Below, piece after piece: positions 57,064-64,000 of a DNA stretch of 64,000 nucleotides. A program made the position numbers and the translations under genes. Position 1 is the stretch's first letter. Each line of letters starts with the position of its first letter. Source of the DNA: Microbacterium natoriense (GTDB taxonomy: Bacteria; Actinomycetota; Actinomycetes; Actinomycetales; Microbacteriaceae); NCBI RefSeq assembly GCF_030816295.1, contig NZ_JAUSXV010000001.1, forward strand, positions 3,844,001 to 3,908,000. Reading direction: 5' to 3'. The notes beneath the pieces were generated by a model, which saw only the letters and a list, made by a program, of their open reading frames with translations, made no database searches and was not told the DNA's origin.

Positions 57064-58386
57064 TCAGACCTGCGACCACAGGCTCGCGATCGGGATCTCC
57101 CGCCCGATGATCCGCTCGGCCGCGCGATGCCCCGACAGCATCGCCGCGGGGACGGTCGCAGGATCATCGGTCCAGGTCGCCTCGCCGGCGATGTGCAGGA
57201 TGCCGCCGATCGGAGTTGCGAGATCGTCGTGATCCGCGGTCGTCGACCCCACGGTCATGTAGGCGTAGGAGCCGTGGGCGAAAGGGTCGTCCTGCCAGGC
57301 GGTGCGGTGCACGCTGACGGGCGCAGGGATGTCGCCGCCGAACAGTCGCCGCAGCGGCGCCATCACCGCATCGGCGACCTGGGCGTCATCCAGATCGCGG
57401 ATGCCGCGGGCGGCGGGACCTGCGGCGAAGGTGAGCAGCGCGGGCTCATCGTGCAGCGGAGTGAGGTCGTACCAGGAGTGCCACAAGCGCCCAGCGGGGC
57501 CCTGCTGTCGGATCGCGTACACGTCTTCGTCCCAGAACCTCACCGGGAAACGAAGAATCACCTTCTCGAAGGCGTTCATCTCGAGGCGAGCCAGCGCATC
57601 GGCGTTGATCCGAGGCAACGACGGCACGATCTCCACGTCGCCGGACTTCAGCACCCCGACGGGCAGCGTGAGCACTACGGCATCCCCTGTGAGATCCTGC
57701 CGTGCCGTGCTCACCCGCACTCCGTCGCTCCACTCGACGCGCGTGACAACGTGGCCGAGGCGGACGTCGAGGCCGTCTGCCAGGTGCGTCGGCAGTTCGT
57801 CGTACCCGTTCGGGAAGACGACTTCGTCGCCGTCGATCGAATCGTCGTCGAGCCCGTGCGCCGCGAGATCCTCGATCCACACGCCGTACTGCTCCTCGGC
57901 GCGATGCTCGAGGTATTCGCGCACGCGCTGCGTGCGCTCGGCATCCCAGCGCATGCCCTCGAGAGCCGCCTCCGTGACCTCGCGGTACGAGGCGTCCGGC
58001 GCCGAGGACGCGACCACCATGGCCAGGGCGGCATCGACCTCGTGGATGTCGGCGGCGAAGCGGGCGGCCTCGGCATCCGAGAGCCTGGTGCCCTCGGGGC
58101 CGTAGTAGGCGATCGGCCGGCTGTCGGGTTGAAAGCCGCCGACCGTGAACTCGACGGTCGGCATGCCGAACGCCTCGGCGGCGGCCGCGACGGGGCTGTC
58201 GGTGATGCCGTGGATCCAGGAGGCGCCGAGGTCGGTCACCCGCCCGTCGCGCATCGTGTGCACGCGTCCACCGACGCGATCACGTGCCTCGAGCACGATC
58301 ACGGTCAGCCCCTGCTCCTGCAGCAGCCGTGCGGCAGTGAGCCCCGCGACTCCCGCCCCGACGACGATCACGTCCGCGTTCTTCAT
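57064..58386 (-). CDS. Flavin-containing monoamine oxidase-family protein
   Basis: A 440-residue FAD-dependent amine oxidase of the MAO/polyamine oxidase fold. The N-terminal GAGVAGLTAARLL is a Rossmann dinucleotide motif, and ARDRVGGRVHTMRDG follows. The C-terminal FAD-contacting segment is GGILHIAGEATWTDDPATVPAAMLSGHRAAERI. It oxidises a primary or polyamine-like amine with O2. The substrate is unknown. The start at 58386 follows ggtggaaggaacc. It is not next to an amine catabolism operon, although agmatine and amine genes occur elsewhere in the window. Confidence 0.9.
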   Translation of the reverse strand: MKNADVIVVGAGVAGLTAARLLQEQGLTVIVLEARDRVGGRVHTMRDGRVTDLGASWIHGITDSPVAAAAEAFGMPTVEFTVGGFQPDSRPIAYYGPEGTRLSDAEAARFAADIHEVDAALAMVVASSAPDASYREVTEAALEGMRWDAERTQRVREYLEHRAEEQYGVWIEDLAAHGLDDDSIDGDEVVFPNGYDELPTHLADGLDVRLGHVVTRVEWSDGVRVSTARQDLTGDAVVLTLPVGVLKSGDVEIVPSLPRINADALARLEMNAFEKVILRFPVRFWDEDVYAIRQQGPAGRLWHSWYDLTPLHDEPALLTFAAGPAARGIRDLDDAQVADAVMAPLRRLFGGDIPAPVSVHRTAWQDDPFAHGSYAYMTVGSTTADHDDLATPIGGILHIAGEATWTDDPATVPAAMLSGHRAAERIIGREIPIASLWSQV

Positions 58387-58590
58387 GGGTTCCTTCCACC
58401 GGGTCACGTGCCCTCTCAGTCTGGATGCGGCGGCGGCGATCGTCCAGCCCGGTGCCGTTCCTGGGTCGTCCGTGTGCCGTCCGTGTGCTCAGAATCCGTC
58501 TGCATGCTCGGATCGCCGTTCTCGGCATGCGGAAGGGATCTCGGCCTGCAGACGGGACGGGCGGGAGCCTGCGCATGGTGAGATGGAGTC

Positions 58591-58917
58591 ATGACCGCTC
58601 CCGAGAACGCACTGTCGCTCACGATCGCCGGCAACCCGGACCTCCCGGGCGAGGTGCTCAAGGCGCTCTACCGCATCACCGGACGCTCCACGATCGAACT
58701 GCGGAACTCGATCCGCGCCGGCGAGCCGGTCTACACCGCGGCACTGTTCGGCAACGACCACATCGACGTCGTGCCTCGCCTTGAGAAGACCGCCGCCTAC
58801 CTCGACGAGATCGGCGCGGCGTTCGTCGTGCACGAGTGGGCCGACGGCGGGCGCGAGCAGATCACCCGCGACGTCATGCGCGAGATCATCGAGTCTGCGG
58901 ATGGGGACTTCCGCTGA
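58591..58917 (+). CDS. Conserved small protein (L7/L12-like fold possible)
   Basis: A 108-residue soluble protein. The LPGEVLKALYRITGRSTIELRNSI helix-loop and the final DVMREIIESADGDF are amphipathic. The pattern is reminiscent of ribosomal L7/L12 C-terminal or ClpS-like small domains, but I am not confident of any family. The start at 58591 (MTAPENALS) has no clear ribosome-binding site. It converges on the epimerase gene with a 32-base overlap. Confidence 0.6.
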   Translation: MTAPENALSLTIAGNPDLPGEVLKALYRITGRSTIELRNSIRAGEPVYTAALFGNDHIDVVPRLEKTAAYLDEIGAAFVVHEWADGGREQITRDVMREIIESADGDFR

Positions 58918-59725
58918 GCATCCGCTCGTAGCCCTCTCGGAACGAGGGGAACTCCAGCGCGCCGACCAGCCCGTGCATCCGGCTTCCGTCGAGAACCGTT
59001 CCCCCGCCGACCTCGGGAACCATGTGCGGGGGCGGTTCGACTCCGAGCCGCTCGGCGATGAAAGTCACCACGTCGCCGAGCCGCGAGGGCGCCTGATCGA
59101 CCGCGTGCACCAGAGCGGGCGGAGACTCGGCGGTCAGCATCATGTGCAGGAAGCCCACCAGGTCGTCCTGGTGCACGCGATTCGTGCGGCGGGAGTAGTC
59201 GACGGGTGCCTGCTCGCGCACCTTGCGGATCAGCGACTCGCGCCCTGGCCCGTAGATGCCCGCGGGCCGGACGATGCACGCTCCGAGGAGCTCGGTGGCC
59301 ACCAGCTCGCCGTCCCGCAGCTCGCGCGCCCGCGGGCTGGTGGGTTGGGGCCCGGTCTCCTCTGTGAGGGGCGTCTCGCCGGCGGAGCCCTCGAGGACAC
59401 GCGTCGACGACACGAAGACGAAACGGGAGGGACGCTCGGGCAACGCCTCGGCGAGCGCGGTGAGGGATGCTCGATAGAAACCGGCGCCCGGAGGAAGTGT
59501 GATCACCACCGAATCGCAGCCGGGAAGCTCCCGCGGGCGCGGAACGCTCAGGTCGTCGGTGATCACGGCGAACTCGGCCGGGAGCCCCTCGGTCGTCCGG
59601 CGCAGCGCGATGACCTCGTTGCCCTCGGCGACCAGCCGGAGTCCCAGCTGCGTGCCAAGCGATCCGCATCCGACGAGGAGCGTCCGGCCGGGGCGTCTGC
59701 CGCCGACCGCGCCGGACTCGCTCAT
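58886..59725 (-). CDS. NAD-dependent epimerase/dehydratase-like protein
   Basis: A 279-residue protein of the extended SDR/atypical epimerase group. It has an N-terminal GCGSLGTQLG dinucleotide-binding motif in place of GxxGxxG, then ALRRTTEGLPAEF. Further landmarks are FVFVSSTRVLEG, VRPAGIYGPGRESL and RVHQDDLVGFL. The usual YxxxK is not evident, so catalysis may be absent or use other residues. It likely acts on or senses a nucleotide-sugar or a glycan-like substrate. Its start overlaps the TetR stop (ATGA). Together they form an operon. Confidence 0.8.
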   Translation of the reverse strand: MSESGAVGGRRPGRTLLVGCGSLGTQLGLRLVAEGNEVIALRRTTEGLPAEFAVITDDLSVPRPRELPGCDSVVITLPPGAGFYRASLTALAEALPERPSRFVFVSSTRVLEGSAGETPLTEETGPQPTSPRARELRDGELVATELLGACIVRPAGIYGPGRESLIRKVREQAPVDYSRRTNRVHQDDLVGFLHMMLTAESPPALVHAVDQAPSRLGDVVTFIAERLGVEPPPHMVPEVGGGTVLDGSRMHGLVGALEFPSFREGYERMLSGSPHPQTR

Positions 59726-60315
59726 GCCTCTCGACGCTTCGAGGCCGTCGCGAGCACGGCGCCGAACGACGGCCAGAGCGCGTCGGCGACGGATGCCGCA
59801 TCGCCCAGGTAGCCGTTGACCATGGCCCCGTCGCGGAGCATCATGAGGCGCCGGCCCGCGGCCTCCGCGTCTTCGACACCTGCTTCTGCGGCGATGCTGG
59901 TGAACTCGTCGAGCATCCACCGTCGGTGCCTGGCGACGACCCCTCTCACCGGATCGTCAGGGTCGGAGAACTCGGCCGCCGCGTTGATGAACGCGCAGCC
60001 GCGGAAGCCGGGACTGCAGCTGGCTGCTCCGATTCCCTCGGCGATCGCGCGCAGGGATGCACGGGGATCGCCCGCGACCCGCACACCGGTAAACCAGGCC
60101 TGCTCCCTCGCGGCCTGGACTTCGAGGTAGGCGACCACGAGATCGCTCTTGCTCGGGAAATGGCGGTAGAAGGTCACCTTGGTGATGCCCACCTGCTCGA
60201 TGATGCGGTCGGCGCTGGTCGCACGGATGCCGTGGGCGTAGAACACGCCGTTCGTGGCTTCCAGGATCCGCTCGCGCATGCCGGTGCGCGTCGTGGACGG
60301 TGTTTCCGACTGCAT
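59722..60315 (-). CDS. TetR/AcrR-family regulator
   Basis: A 197-residue regulator. The helix-turn-helix (RATSADRIIEQVGITKVTFYRHFPSKSDLVVAYL) occupies about residues 31-64. The ligand domain has the FRGCAFINAAAEFSDPDDPVR Cys-containing block. It is divergent from the DUF308 gene, and a perfect 8-bp inverted repeat sits between them. It most likely represses both its own operon (with the epimerase) and the DUF308 gene. The ligand is unknown. Confidence 0.88.
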   Translation of the reverse strand: MQSETPSTTRTGMRERILEATNGVFYAHGIRATSADRIIEQVGITKVTFYRHFPSKSDLVVAYLEVQAAREQAWFTGVRVAGDPRASLRAIAEGIGAASCSPGFRGCAFINAAAEFSDPDDPVRGVVARHRRWMLDEFTSIAAEAGVEDAEAAGRRLMMLRDGAMVNGYLGDAASVADALWPSFGAVLATASKRREA

Positions 60316-60362
60316 GACTGCCTCCGAATCGAGTCGCGCGGCTTGCGCAGGTATACGAAATA

Positions 60363-60384
60363 GTCTACCGTCATCTCGGTAGAC
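60363..60384. promoter_or_regulatory. TetR operator between the TetR and DUF308 genes
   Basis: gtctaccg-N6-cggtagac, a perfect 8-bp dyad in a 22-base site, the usual size for a TetR-family dimer. It is 48 bases upstream of the TetR gene start and 41 bases before the DUF308 ATG. It lies in an AT-richer stretch where both promoters must overlap. Confidence 0.7.
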
Positions 60385-60424
60385 GAACTAGTAACTCTAC
60401 CTACGATCCAGACAGGAAGACACC

Positions 60425-60979
60425 ATGGCCGACCACTCGTTCACCCGCTCGCTTCGCTCCCTCTACTTCGTCCGCTTCGCCTTCGCGATCATCTGGGTGG
60501 GCATCATGTTCGCCACCTCCGCGAAGACGACCGAGCCGAACGCGCTTCTCACGATCCTTCTGATCGTCTATCCGTTGTTCGACGCGGGCGCCGTGCTGTG
60601 GCAGCTGCGCTCGAACCCCGATCGCCAGCGCTCGAAGACTCCCGAGTGGATCGGTGTCGCCGTCAGCATCATCGTCACGATCGCGCTGGGCGTCACCTCG
60701 TCGATCTCGCTCTCCGCCGCCCTCGCGGTGTGGGGCGCGTGGGCGATCGTCTCCGGCGCCCCTCAGCTGATCACCGCGATCCACAACCGTCGCAACGGCG
60801 GCCAGATCGCGCAGATGCTCTCCGGCGGCATCTCCCTGCTCGCCGGAGCCGGGTTCCTGTTCCAGGGCCTGCAGGGCAGCAGCATGATCATCGGCGTCGC
60901 CGGCTATGCCGCCGCCGGCGCGATCTTCTTCCTCGTCTCTGCTGTCGTGCTGAGCGTGAGACTGAAGAAGGCGGCGTGA
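60425..60979 (+). CDS. DUF308 (HdeD-like) membrane protein
   Basis: A 184-residue integral membrane protein with six membrane segments, in the DUF308/HdeD style. The N-terminal SLYFVRFAFAIIWVGIM and the WGAWAIVSGAPQLITAIHNRRNGGQ loop are family-like. It is likely stress-related, with no known transport or enzyme activity. It is divergently controlled with the TetR gene. It ends directly against the convergent S33 hydrolase gene, sharing TGATCA. Confidence 0.85.
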   Translation: MADHSFTRSLRSLYFVRFAFAIIWVGIMFATSAKTTEPNALLTILLIVYPLFDAGAVLWQLRSNPDRQRSKTPEWIGVAVSIIVTIALGVTSSISLSAALAVWGAWAIVSGAPQLITAIHNRRNGGQIAQMLSGGISLLAGAGFLFQGLQGSSMIIGVAGYAAAGAIFFLVSAVVLSVRLKKAA

Positions 60980-61987
60980 TCAAGCCACAGCGTGCGGCAC
61001 TGCCAGGTTCACGAGACTCACCACGAACTTCCCCGGCTCTTCGAACATGCACAGGTGCGCCGAGTCCTCGAACCAGACGACGTCCTTCGACGGCGCGGTC
61101 ACTCGCTCGAACCAGCGCGTCACCGGAGCCGTCGGAGTCGTCCAGTCGTGGCGGCCGAGGAACTGCAGCAGGGGAACCTCGAACGCGGTGCGCTCCCGGG
61201 CGTCGAAGGACAGCAACGCGGGGAGGACCTGCGGCATGGTCACCTGCTGTCCGACGCCGATCAGACCCAGGTCCTCGTCCGTGTAGTACGGCGAAAGGTC
61301 CTGCGATTCCATGAAGTACGCGGAGTCGGATCGATAGGCAGACAGCCCTCCGTAGTGCTGCGCCCATCTCCTGCAGGTCACGATTCGCTCCGTCGTCAGC
61401 GGCTGGGCTCCCGGATACTCGCCGAGCGCCTGCAGTTCCGCAACGGCTTCCGCATTCCGATCCGCAGTCGCACTGCGAACAGCGAACTGGAAGCTCTCCG
61501 CCTCGTTCTCCACGCCGGAGATCACCTGCCCGACTCCGACGTAGCCCCAGAGCAGGTCGGGTCGCCGCTCGGCGACAAGGAGACCGATGATCGTCCCCCA
61601 GCTGTGGCCAAGAACGCCCACCTTTCTCACGCCGAGCTCGTTCTGCACCCAGGCGATCAGTTCGATGAGATCGTCCACGTACCTGTCGATGCTCAGATCG
61701 ATCTCGCCGCCTGCCCGTGCCGCGGACTTGCCGCTGGCGCGCTGGTCGTAGTTGACGACGGTGAAGTAGTCCTCGACCGCTCGTTGCCAGATCCAGGACG
61801 AGGGCAACGAGGGAAGAGCCGGCCCACCGTGGCACACGATGAGCACCGGATTGGTCGCGCGTCGGCCGCGGATCGAGACGAACTGCGACACACTCCCGAG
61901 TTCCACGAATTCCGTGCGGTCGATCGCGTCGGGATTGGGGATGCGGCACAGATCCGCGATCACCGCTCGGCCGGTCTCGTCACTCAT
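60980..61987 (-). CDS. Alpha/beta hydrolase (S33 proline iminopeptidase-like)
   Basis: A 335-residue hydrolase. The N-terminal CHGGPALPS is the HGGP oxyanion motif of prolyl aminopeptidases. The nucleophile is in VLGHSWGTIIGLL, the acid in LGRHDWTTPT and the His in FEDSAHLCMFEEPGKF. Its cleavage specificity is unknown. The start is ATG at 61987, with no strong ribosome-binding site. It is divergent from the siderophore uptake operon. Confidence 0.88.
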   Translation of the reverse strand: MSDETGRAVIADLCRIPNPDAIDRTEFVELGSVSQFVSIRGRRATNPVLIVCHGGPALPSLPSSWIWQRAVEDYFTVVNYDQRASGKSAARAGGEIDLSIDRYVDDLIELIAWVQNELGVRKVGVLGHSWGTIIGLLVAERRPDLLWGYVGVGQVISGVENEAESFQFAVRSATADRNAEAVAELQALGEYPGAQPLTTERIVTCRRWAQHYGGLSAYRSDSAYFMESQDLSPYYTDEDLGLIGVGQQVTMPQVLPALLSFDARERTAFEVPLLQFLGRHDWTTPTAPVTRWFERVTAPSKDVVWFEDSAHLCMFEEPGKFVVSLVNLAVPHAVA

Positions 61988-62031
61988 GGGAGCCAGCTTA
62001 GAAGGACAGTGGATCCGGATCTCTGCGGGAT

Positions 62032-62050
62032 CTTCGGCAGACTGCCGAAG
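62032..62050. promoter_or_regulatory. Short hairpin in the intergenic region
   Basis: Arms cttcggca and tgccgaag with a 3-nt loop, between the divergent S33 hydrolase and siderophore-binding genes. It is a possible operator or RNA hairpin. The evidence is symmetry only. Confidence 0.3.
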
Positions 62051-62130
62051 TCACGCATGTCCGCCACGCCGCCCTCCGGAAGCCGGATGACTCCGGGCCC
62101 ATGCCGGACGGCGAGCCCTCCCGACGCCTG

Positions 62131-62149
62131 TTAGGGTTGCCTTACCAGG
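62131..62149. promoter_or_regulatory. IdeR/DtxR-like iron box upstream of the siderophore uptake operon
   Basis: ttagggttgccttaccagg, an imperfect match to the iron-box consensus TTAGGTTAGSCTAACCTAA. It is 44 bases before the binding-protein ATG and fits repression of the operon by an iron-loaded DtxR/IdeR-family regulator. Confidence 0.65.
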
Positions 62150-62192
62150 TTCCCCATACTTTCCCGTATCCCCTTCAGAAAGACGATCCGTC

Positions 62193-63128
62193 ATGCCCTC
62201 ACGTGCCCGCCGCCGCTCCAGTGCGCTCCTCGCCGCTTCGGCTTGCGCTCTGCTCCTGCTGTCCGGTTGTGCTGTCGATTCTCCCGCCGAAGAGGATGCC
62301 TCGCCCGAGTCCACCGGCACGCACGACGTCGAGCACGCGCGGGGAACGACGGCTGTCCCCGACGACCCTCAGCGGGTGGTGACTCTGGAGCCGCTCGAAC
62401 TCGACACTGCCGTCGCGGTCGGCATCGTGCCGGTCGGCGCGGCCGTCGCGAGCAATGTGACGGGGGCGCCGGAGTACCTGGGCGCAGACGGAGTCGAAGC
62501 CGTAGGCACCGTCCCCGAGCCCGATCTCGAGGCGATCGCCGCTCTCAAGCCCGATCTGATCCTCGGCACCGAGGCGCGGCATTCCGAGCTGTACGACCAA
62601 CTCGCATCGATCGCTCCGACGGTCTTCATCGCGACGCAGGCCGATCCGTGGCGCGACAACGCGCTGCTCATCGGCGACGCGCTCAACCGCGAGGACGAAG
62701 TCGCCGATCTGCTGTCCGCTGTCGACGACCGCTGCGCATCGCTCGCCGACGAATACGAGGTCGGGGGTGAGACGGCCCAGCTGATCCGTCCCCGTGATGA
62801 GACGACCCTCAGCCTGTACGGACCCGTGTCGTTCTCGGGCAGCCTGCTCGAGTGCGCCGGCTTCACGATCCCGGAGCAGAACTGGGCCGACGGTCTGCAG
62901 GCTGACATCTCGCCCGAGAACATCCTGTCCGCGCAGGCCGACCACGTGTTCATCACGGTGGCCGATGTCGACGACGAGTCGGCGATCCCCGCGGCGATCA
63001 CCCAGAACGCCGGCGCCTTTCCGTCGGTGACCCTCGTCGACACGAGCTACTGGGTCTCCGGGGTCGGACCCAAGGGCGCGCAGGCCGTGCTCGACGACAT
63101 CGAGTCCTTCCTCGAAACGAGCCGTTGA
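62193..63128 (+). CDS. Iron-siderophore ABC transporter substrate-binding lipoprotein
   Basis: A 311-residue lipoprotein (lipobox LLSGC, Cys26) of the FecB/FepB class-III binding-protein family. The domain begins VPDDPQRVVTLEPLELDTAVAVG and continues through AIAALKPDLILGTEA and SAVDDRCASLADEYE to a final GAQAVLDDIESFL helix. It captures a ferric siderophore outside the cell for the FecCD permease encoded next. The upstream iron box fits iron repression. Its stop overlaps a TTG start of the permease (TTGA). Confidence 0.92.
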   Translation: MPSRARRRSSALLAASACALLLLSGCAVDSPAEEDASPESTGTHDVEHARGTTAVPDDPQRVVTLEPLELDTAVAVGIVPVGAAVASNVTGAPEYLGADGVEAVGTVPEPDLEAIAALKPDLILGTEARHSELYDQLASIAPTVFIATQADPWRDNALLIGDALNREDEVADLLSAVDDRCASLADEYEVGGETAQLIRPRDETTLSLYGPVSFSGSLLECAGFTIPEQNWADGLQADISPENILSAQADHVFITVADVDDESAIPAAITQNAGAFPSVTLVDTSYWVSGVGPKGAQAVLDDIESFLETSR

Positions 63129-64000
63129 CCTCTCGCTCCGACACCGCGGCGCCACCGACGCGGCTTCCTCGACGCGGCGCGCGTGCGGCCGGGGGGATGT
63201 TCATCCTCCTCGCCGCGCTCGCGCTGACCGTCGTGCTCTCGCTCTCCGTCGGCGCCAATCCTCTCTCTTTGGAGGCCGTGTCGACCACGCTGCGCGGCCA
63301 GGGCACCGCCGAGACCGACTACATCCTCTTCGATCTGCGCATACCCCGCACCGTCACCGGCCTCGTGGCCGGCGCCGCCCTCGGCGTGGCAGGCGCGCTC
63401 ATCCAGGCCTTCACACGCAACCCGCTCGCCGATCCGGGGATTCTCGGCGTGAACGCCGGCGCCGCGCTCGCAGTCGCCCTCGGAGTGAGCGTCCTCGGAC
63501 TGCGCGACGCGTCGCAGTTCGTGTGGCTCGCGTTCCTCGGGGCGCTGGTCGTCACGATCGCGGTCTATCTGATCGGGTCATCCGGGCGGGGCTCCGCCGA
63601 CCCTCTGAGGCTCACCCTGGCCGGGGTCGCGCTCGGCGCCGTGCTGTCGGGCATCACCACCGGCCTCTCTCTCAGCGATCCGGACGCCTTCGAATCGATG
63701 CGCAGCTGGAACGCGGGGTCGCTGCTCGGACGCGGCTACGACGTGATCCTGCCGGTGCTCCCGTTCGTGGTGACGGGCCTCGTCCTCGCCCTCACCCTCG
63801 CGCCCGGCCTGAACGCGGTCGGCCTCGGCGAAGACGTCGCGCGCGCGCAGGGCGCGAACGTCGTCGGCATCCGCATCGGCGTCGTCATCGCCGTCACACT
63901 CCTCGCGGGTGCCGCCACCGCTCTCGCCGGCCCGATCTCGTTCATAGGACTGATGGTGCCGCACGTGATCCGCTGGACGTTCGGCGTCGACCAGCGAAGG
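63125..64000 (+). CDS. FecCD-family iron-siderophore permease (3' end cut by window)
   Basis: The N-terminal 292 residues of an ABC-transporter permease of the FecCD type, running off the right edge without a stop. Diagnostic motifs are LRIPRTVTGLVAGAALGVAGALIQAFTRNPLADPGILGVNAGAA and the later FIGLMVPHVIRW. The start is inferred as a TTG inside the preceding stop (63125-63127), giving MTSRSDTAAPP and matching coupled translation. Upstream in-frame ATG and GTG codons are absent. It forms the membrane channel of the siderophore uptake system, with the ATPase expected beyond the window. Confidence 0.88.
   Translation, partial: MTSRSDTAAPPTRLPRRGARAAGGMFILLAALALTVVLSLSVGANPLSLEAVSTTLRGQGTAETDYILFDLRIPRTVTGLVAGAALGVAGALIQAFTRNPLADPGILGVNAGAALAVALGVSVLGLRDASQFVWLAFLGALVVTIAVYLIGSSGRGSADPLRLTLAGVALGAVLSGITTGLSLSDPDAFESMRSWNAGSLLGRGYDVILPVLPFVVTGLVLALTLAPGLNAVGLGEDVARAQGANVVGIRIGVVIAVTLLAGAATALAGPISFIGLMVPHVIRWTFGVDQRR

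Noticed and set aside
1..64000. CRISPR array, tRNA, rRNA or IS element
   Set aside because: I looked for regularly spaced repeats, cloverleaf-like arms with CCA and transposase motifs and found none. The dispersed repeat lacks spacers and has no transposase.

Overview
The window is high-GC, densely coded DNA from a Gram-positive actinobacterium. Many genes have the character of Microbacteriaceae, and Microbacterium is the best guess: a DUF222/HNH protein, small DUF7882-type and DUF6766-type proteins, a long-repeat surface protein ending in an LAxTG-type sorting signal, an IdeR/DtxR-like iron box, and a dispersed intergenic palindrome of the ggtcgttgagcgag type. I saw no rRNA, tRNA, CRISPR array, prophage or transposase. 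The two ends cut genes: a glutamine amidotransferase on the left and a FecCD permease on the right.

Layout. Positions 1-6.3 kb hold metabolism and envelope genes (amidotransferase, DUF222/HNH protein, purU, nitronate monooxygenase, a small membrane protein and a YidC paralogue). Positions 6.3-13.7 kb form a stress-like block: a frameshifted EamA transporter, an SDR, an LLM oxidoreductase coupled to a GH13 glucosidase, two DUF7882 paralogues, an FHA protein, DUF6766 and a CBS-pair protein. Several of these, and the distant csbD gene, share an upstream GTCAAnCCC motif 60-81 nt before the start. Positions 13.7-18.8 kb carry a CinA-like protein, a zinc alcohol dehydrogenase, a divergent NarL-type two-component system and a phosphotransferase. 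Positions 18.9-24.4 kb encode one 1843-residue repeat surface protein.

Positions 24.6-29.1 kb carry an M18 aminopeptidase, an NCS1 permease coupled to a cysteine hydrolase, and an alpha/beta hydrolase. Positions 29.3-38.3 kb are an amino-acid catabolic island: PLP decarboxylase, TetR regulator, agmatine deiminase, amidase, then tryptophan 2,3-dioxygenase, an amidohydrolase, kynureninase and a PaaX-type regulator. The amidohydrolase occupies the position expected for the missing N-formylkynurenine formamidase, and its gene carries an in-frame copy of the dispersed repeat.

Positions 38.2-49.6 kb hold assorted small proteins (FBP zinc finger, Met/Cys-rich copper-type protein, frameshifted CsbD, Rho-N-like protein), a YbdK-type ligase, MFS exporter, DUF899 protein, GH114-like lipoprotein, a cystathionine beta-synthase-like enzyme, a HAD phosphatase and three coupled membrane-anchored proteins of unknown function. 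Positions 49.6-56.3 kb are the most distinctive part. A Pls/PosA-type membrane non-ribosomal peptide synthetase (the epsilon-poly-L-lysine synthetase architecture) is coupled to an M1 metallopeptidase, with a phosphopantetheinyl transferase converging on it and a Lys/Ala/Pro-rich nucleoid-type protein upstream. The rest (56.5-64 kb) contains a lipoprotein, a flavin amine oxidase, an epimerase-TetR pair with a clear operator, a DUF308 membrane protein, an S33 hydrolase and the start of an iron-siderophore ABC uptake operon.

Two genes (EamA transporter and csbD) carry single-base indels in G runs. These could be genuine mutations or assembly errors.
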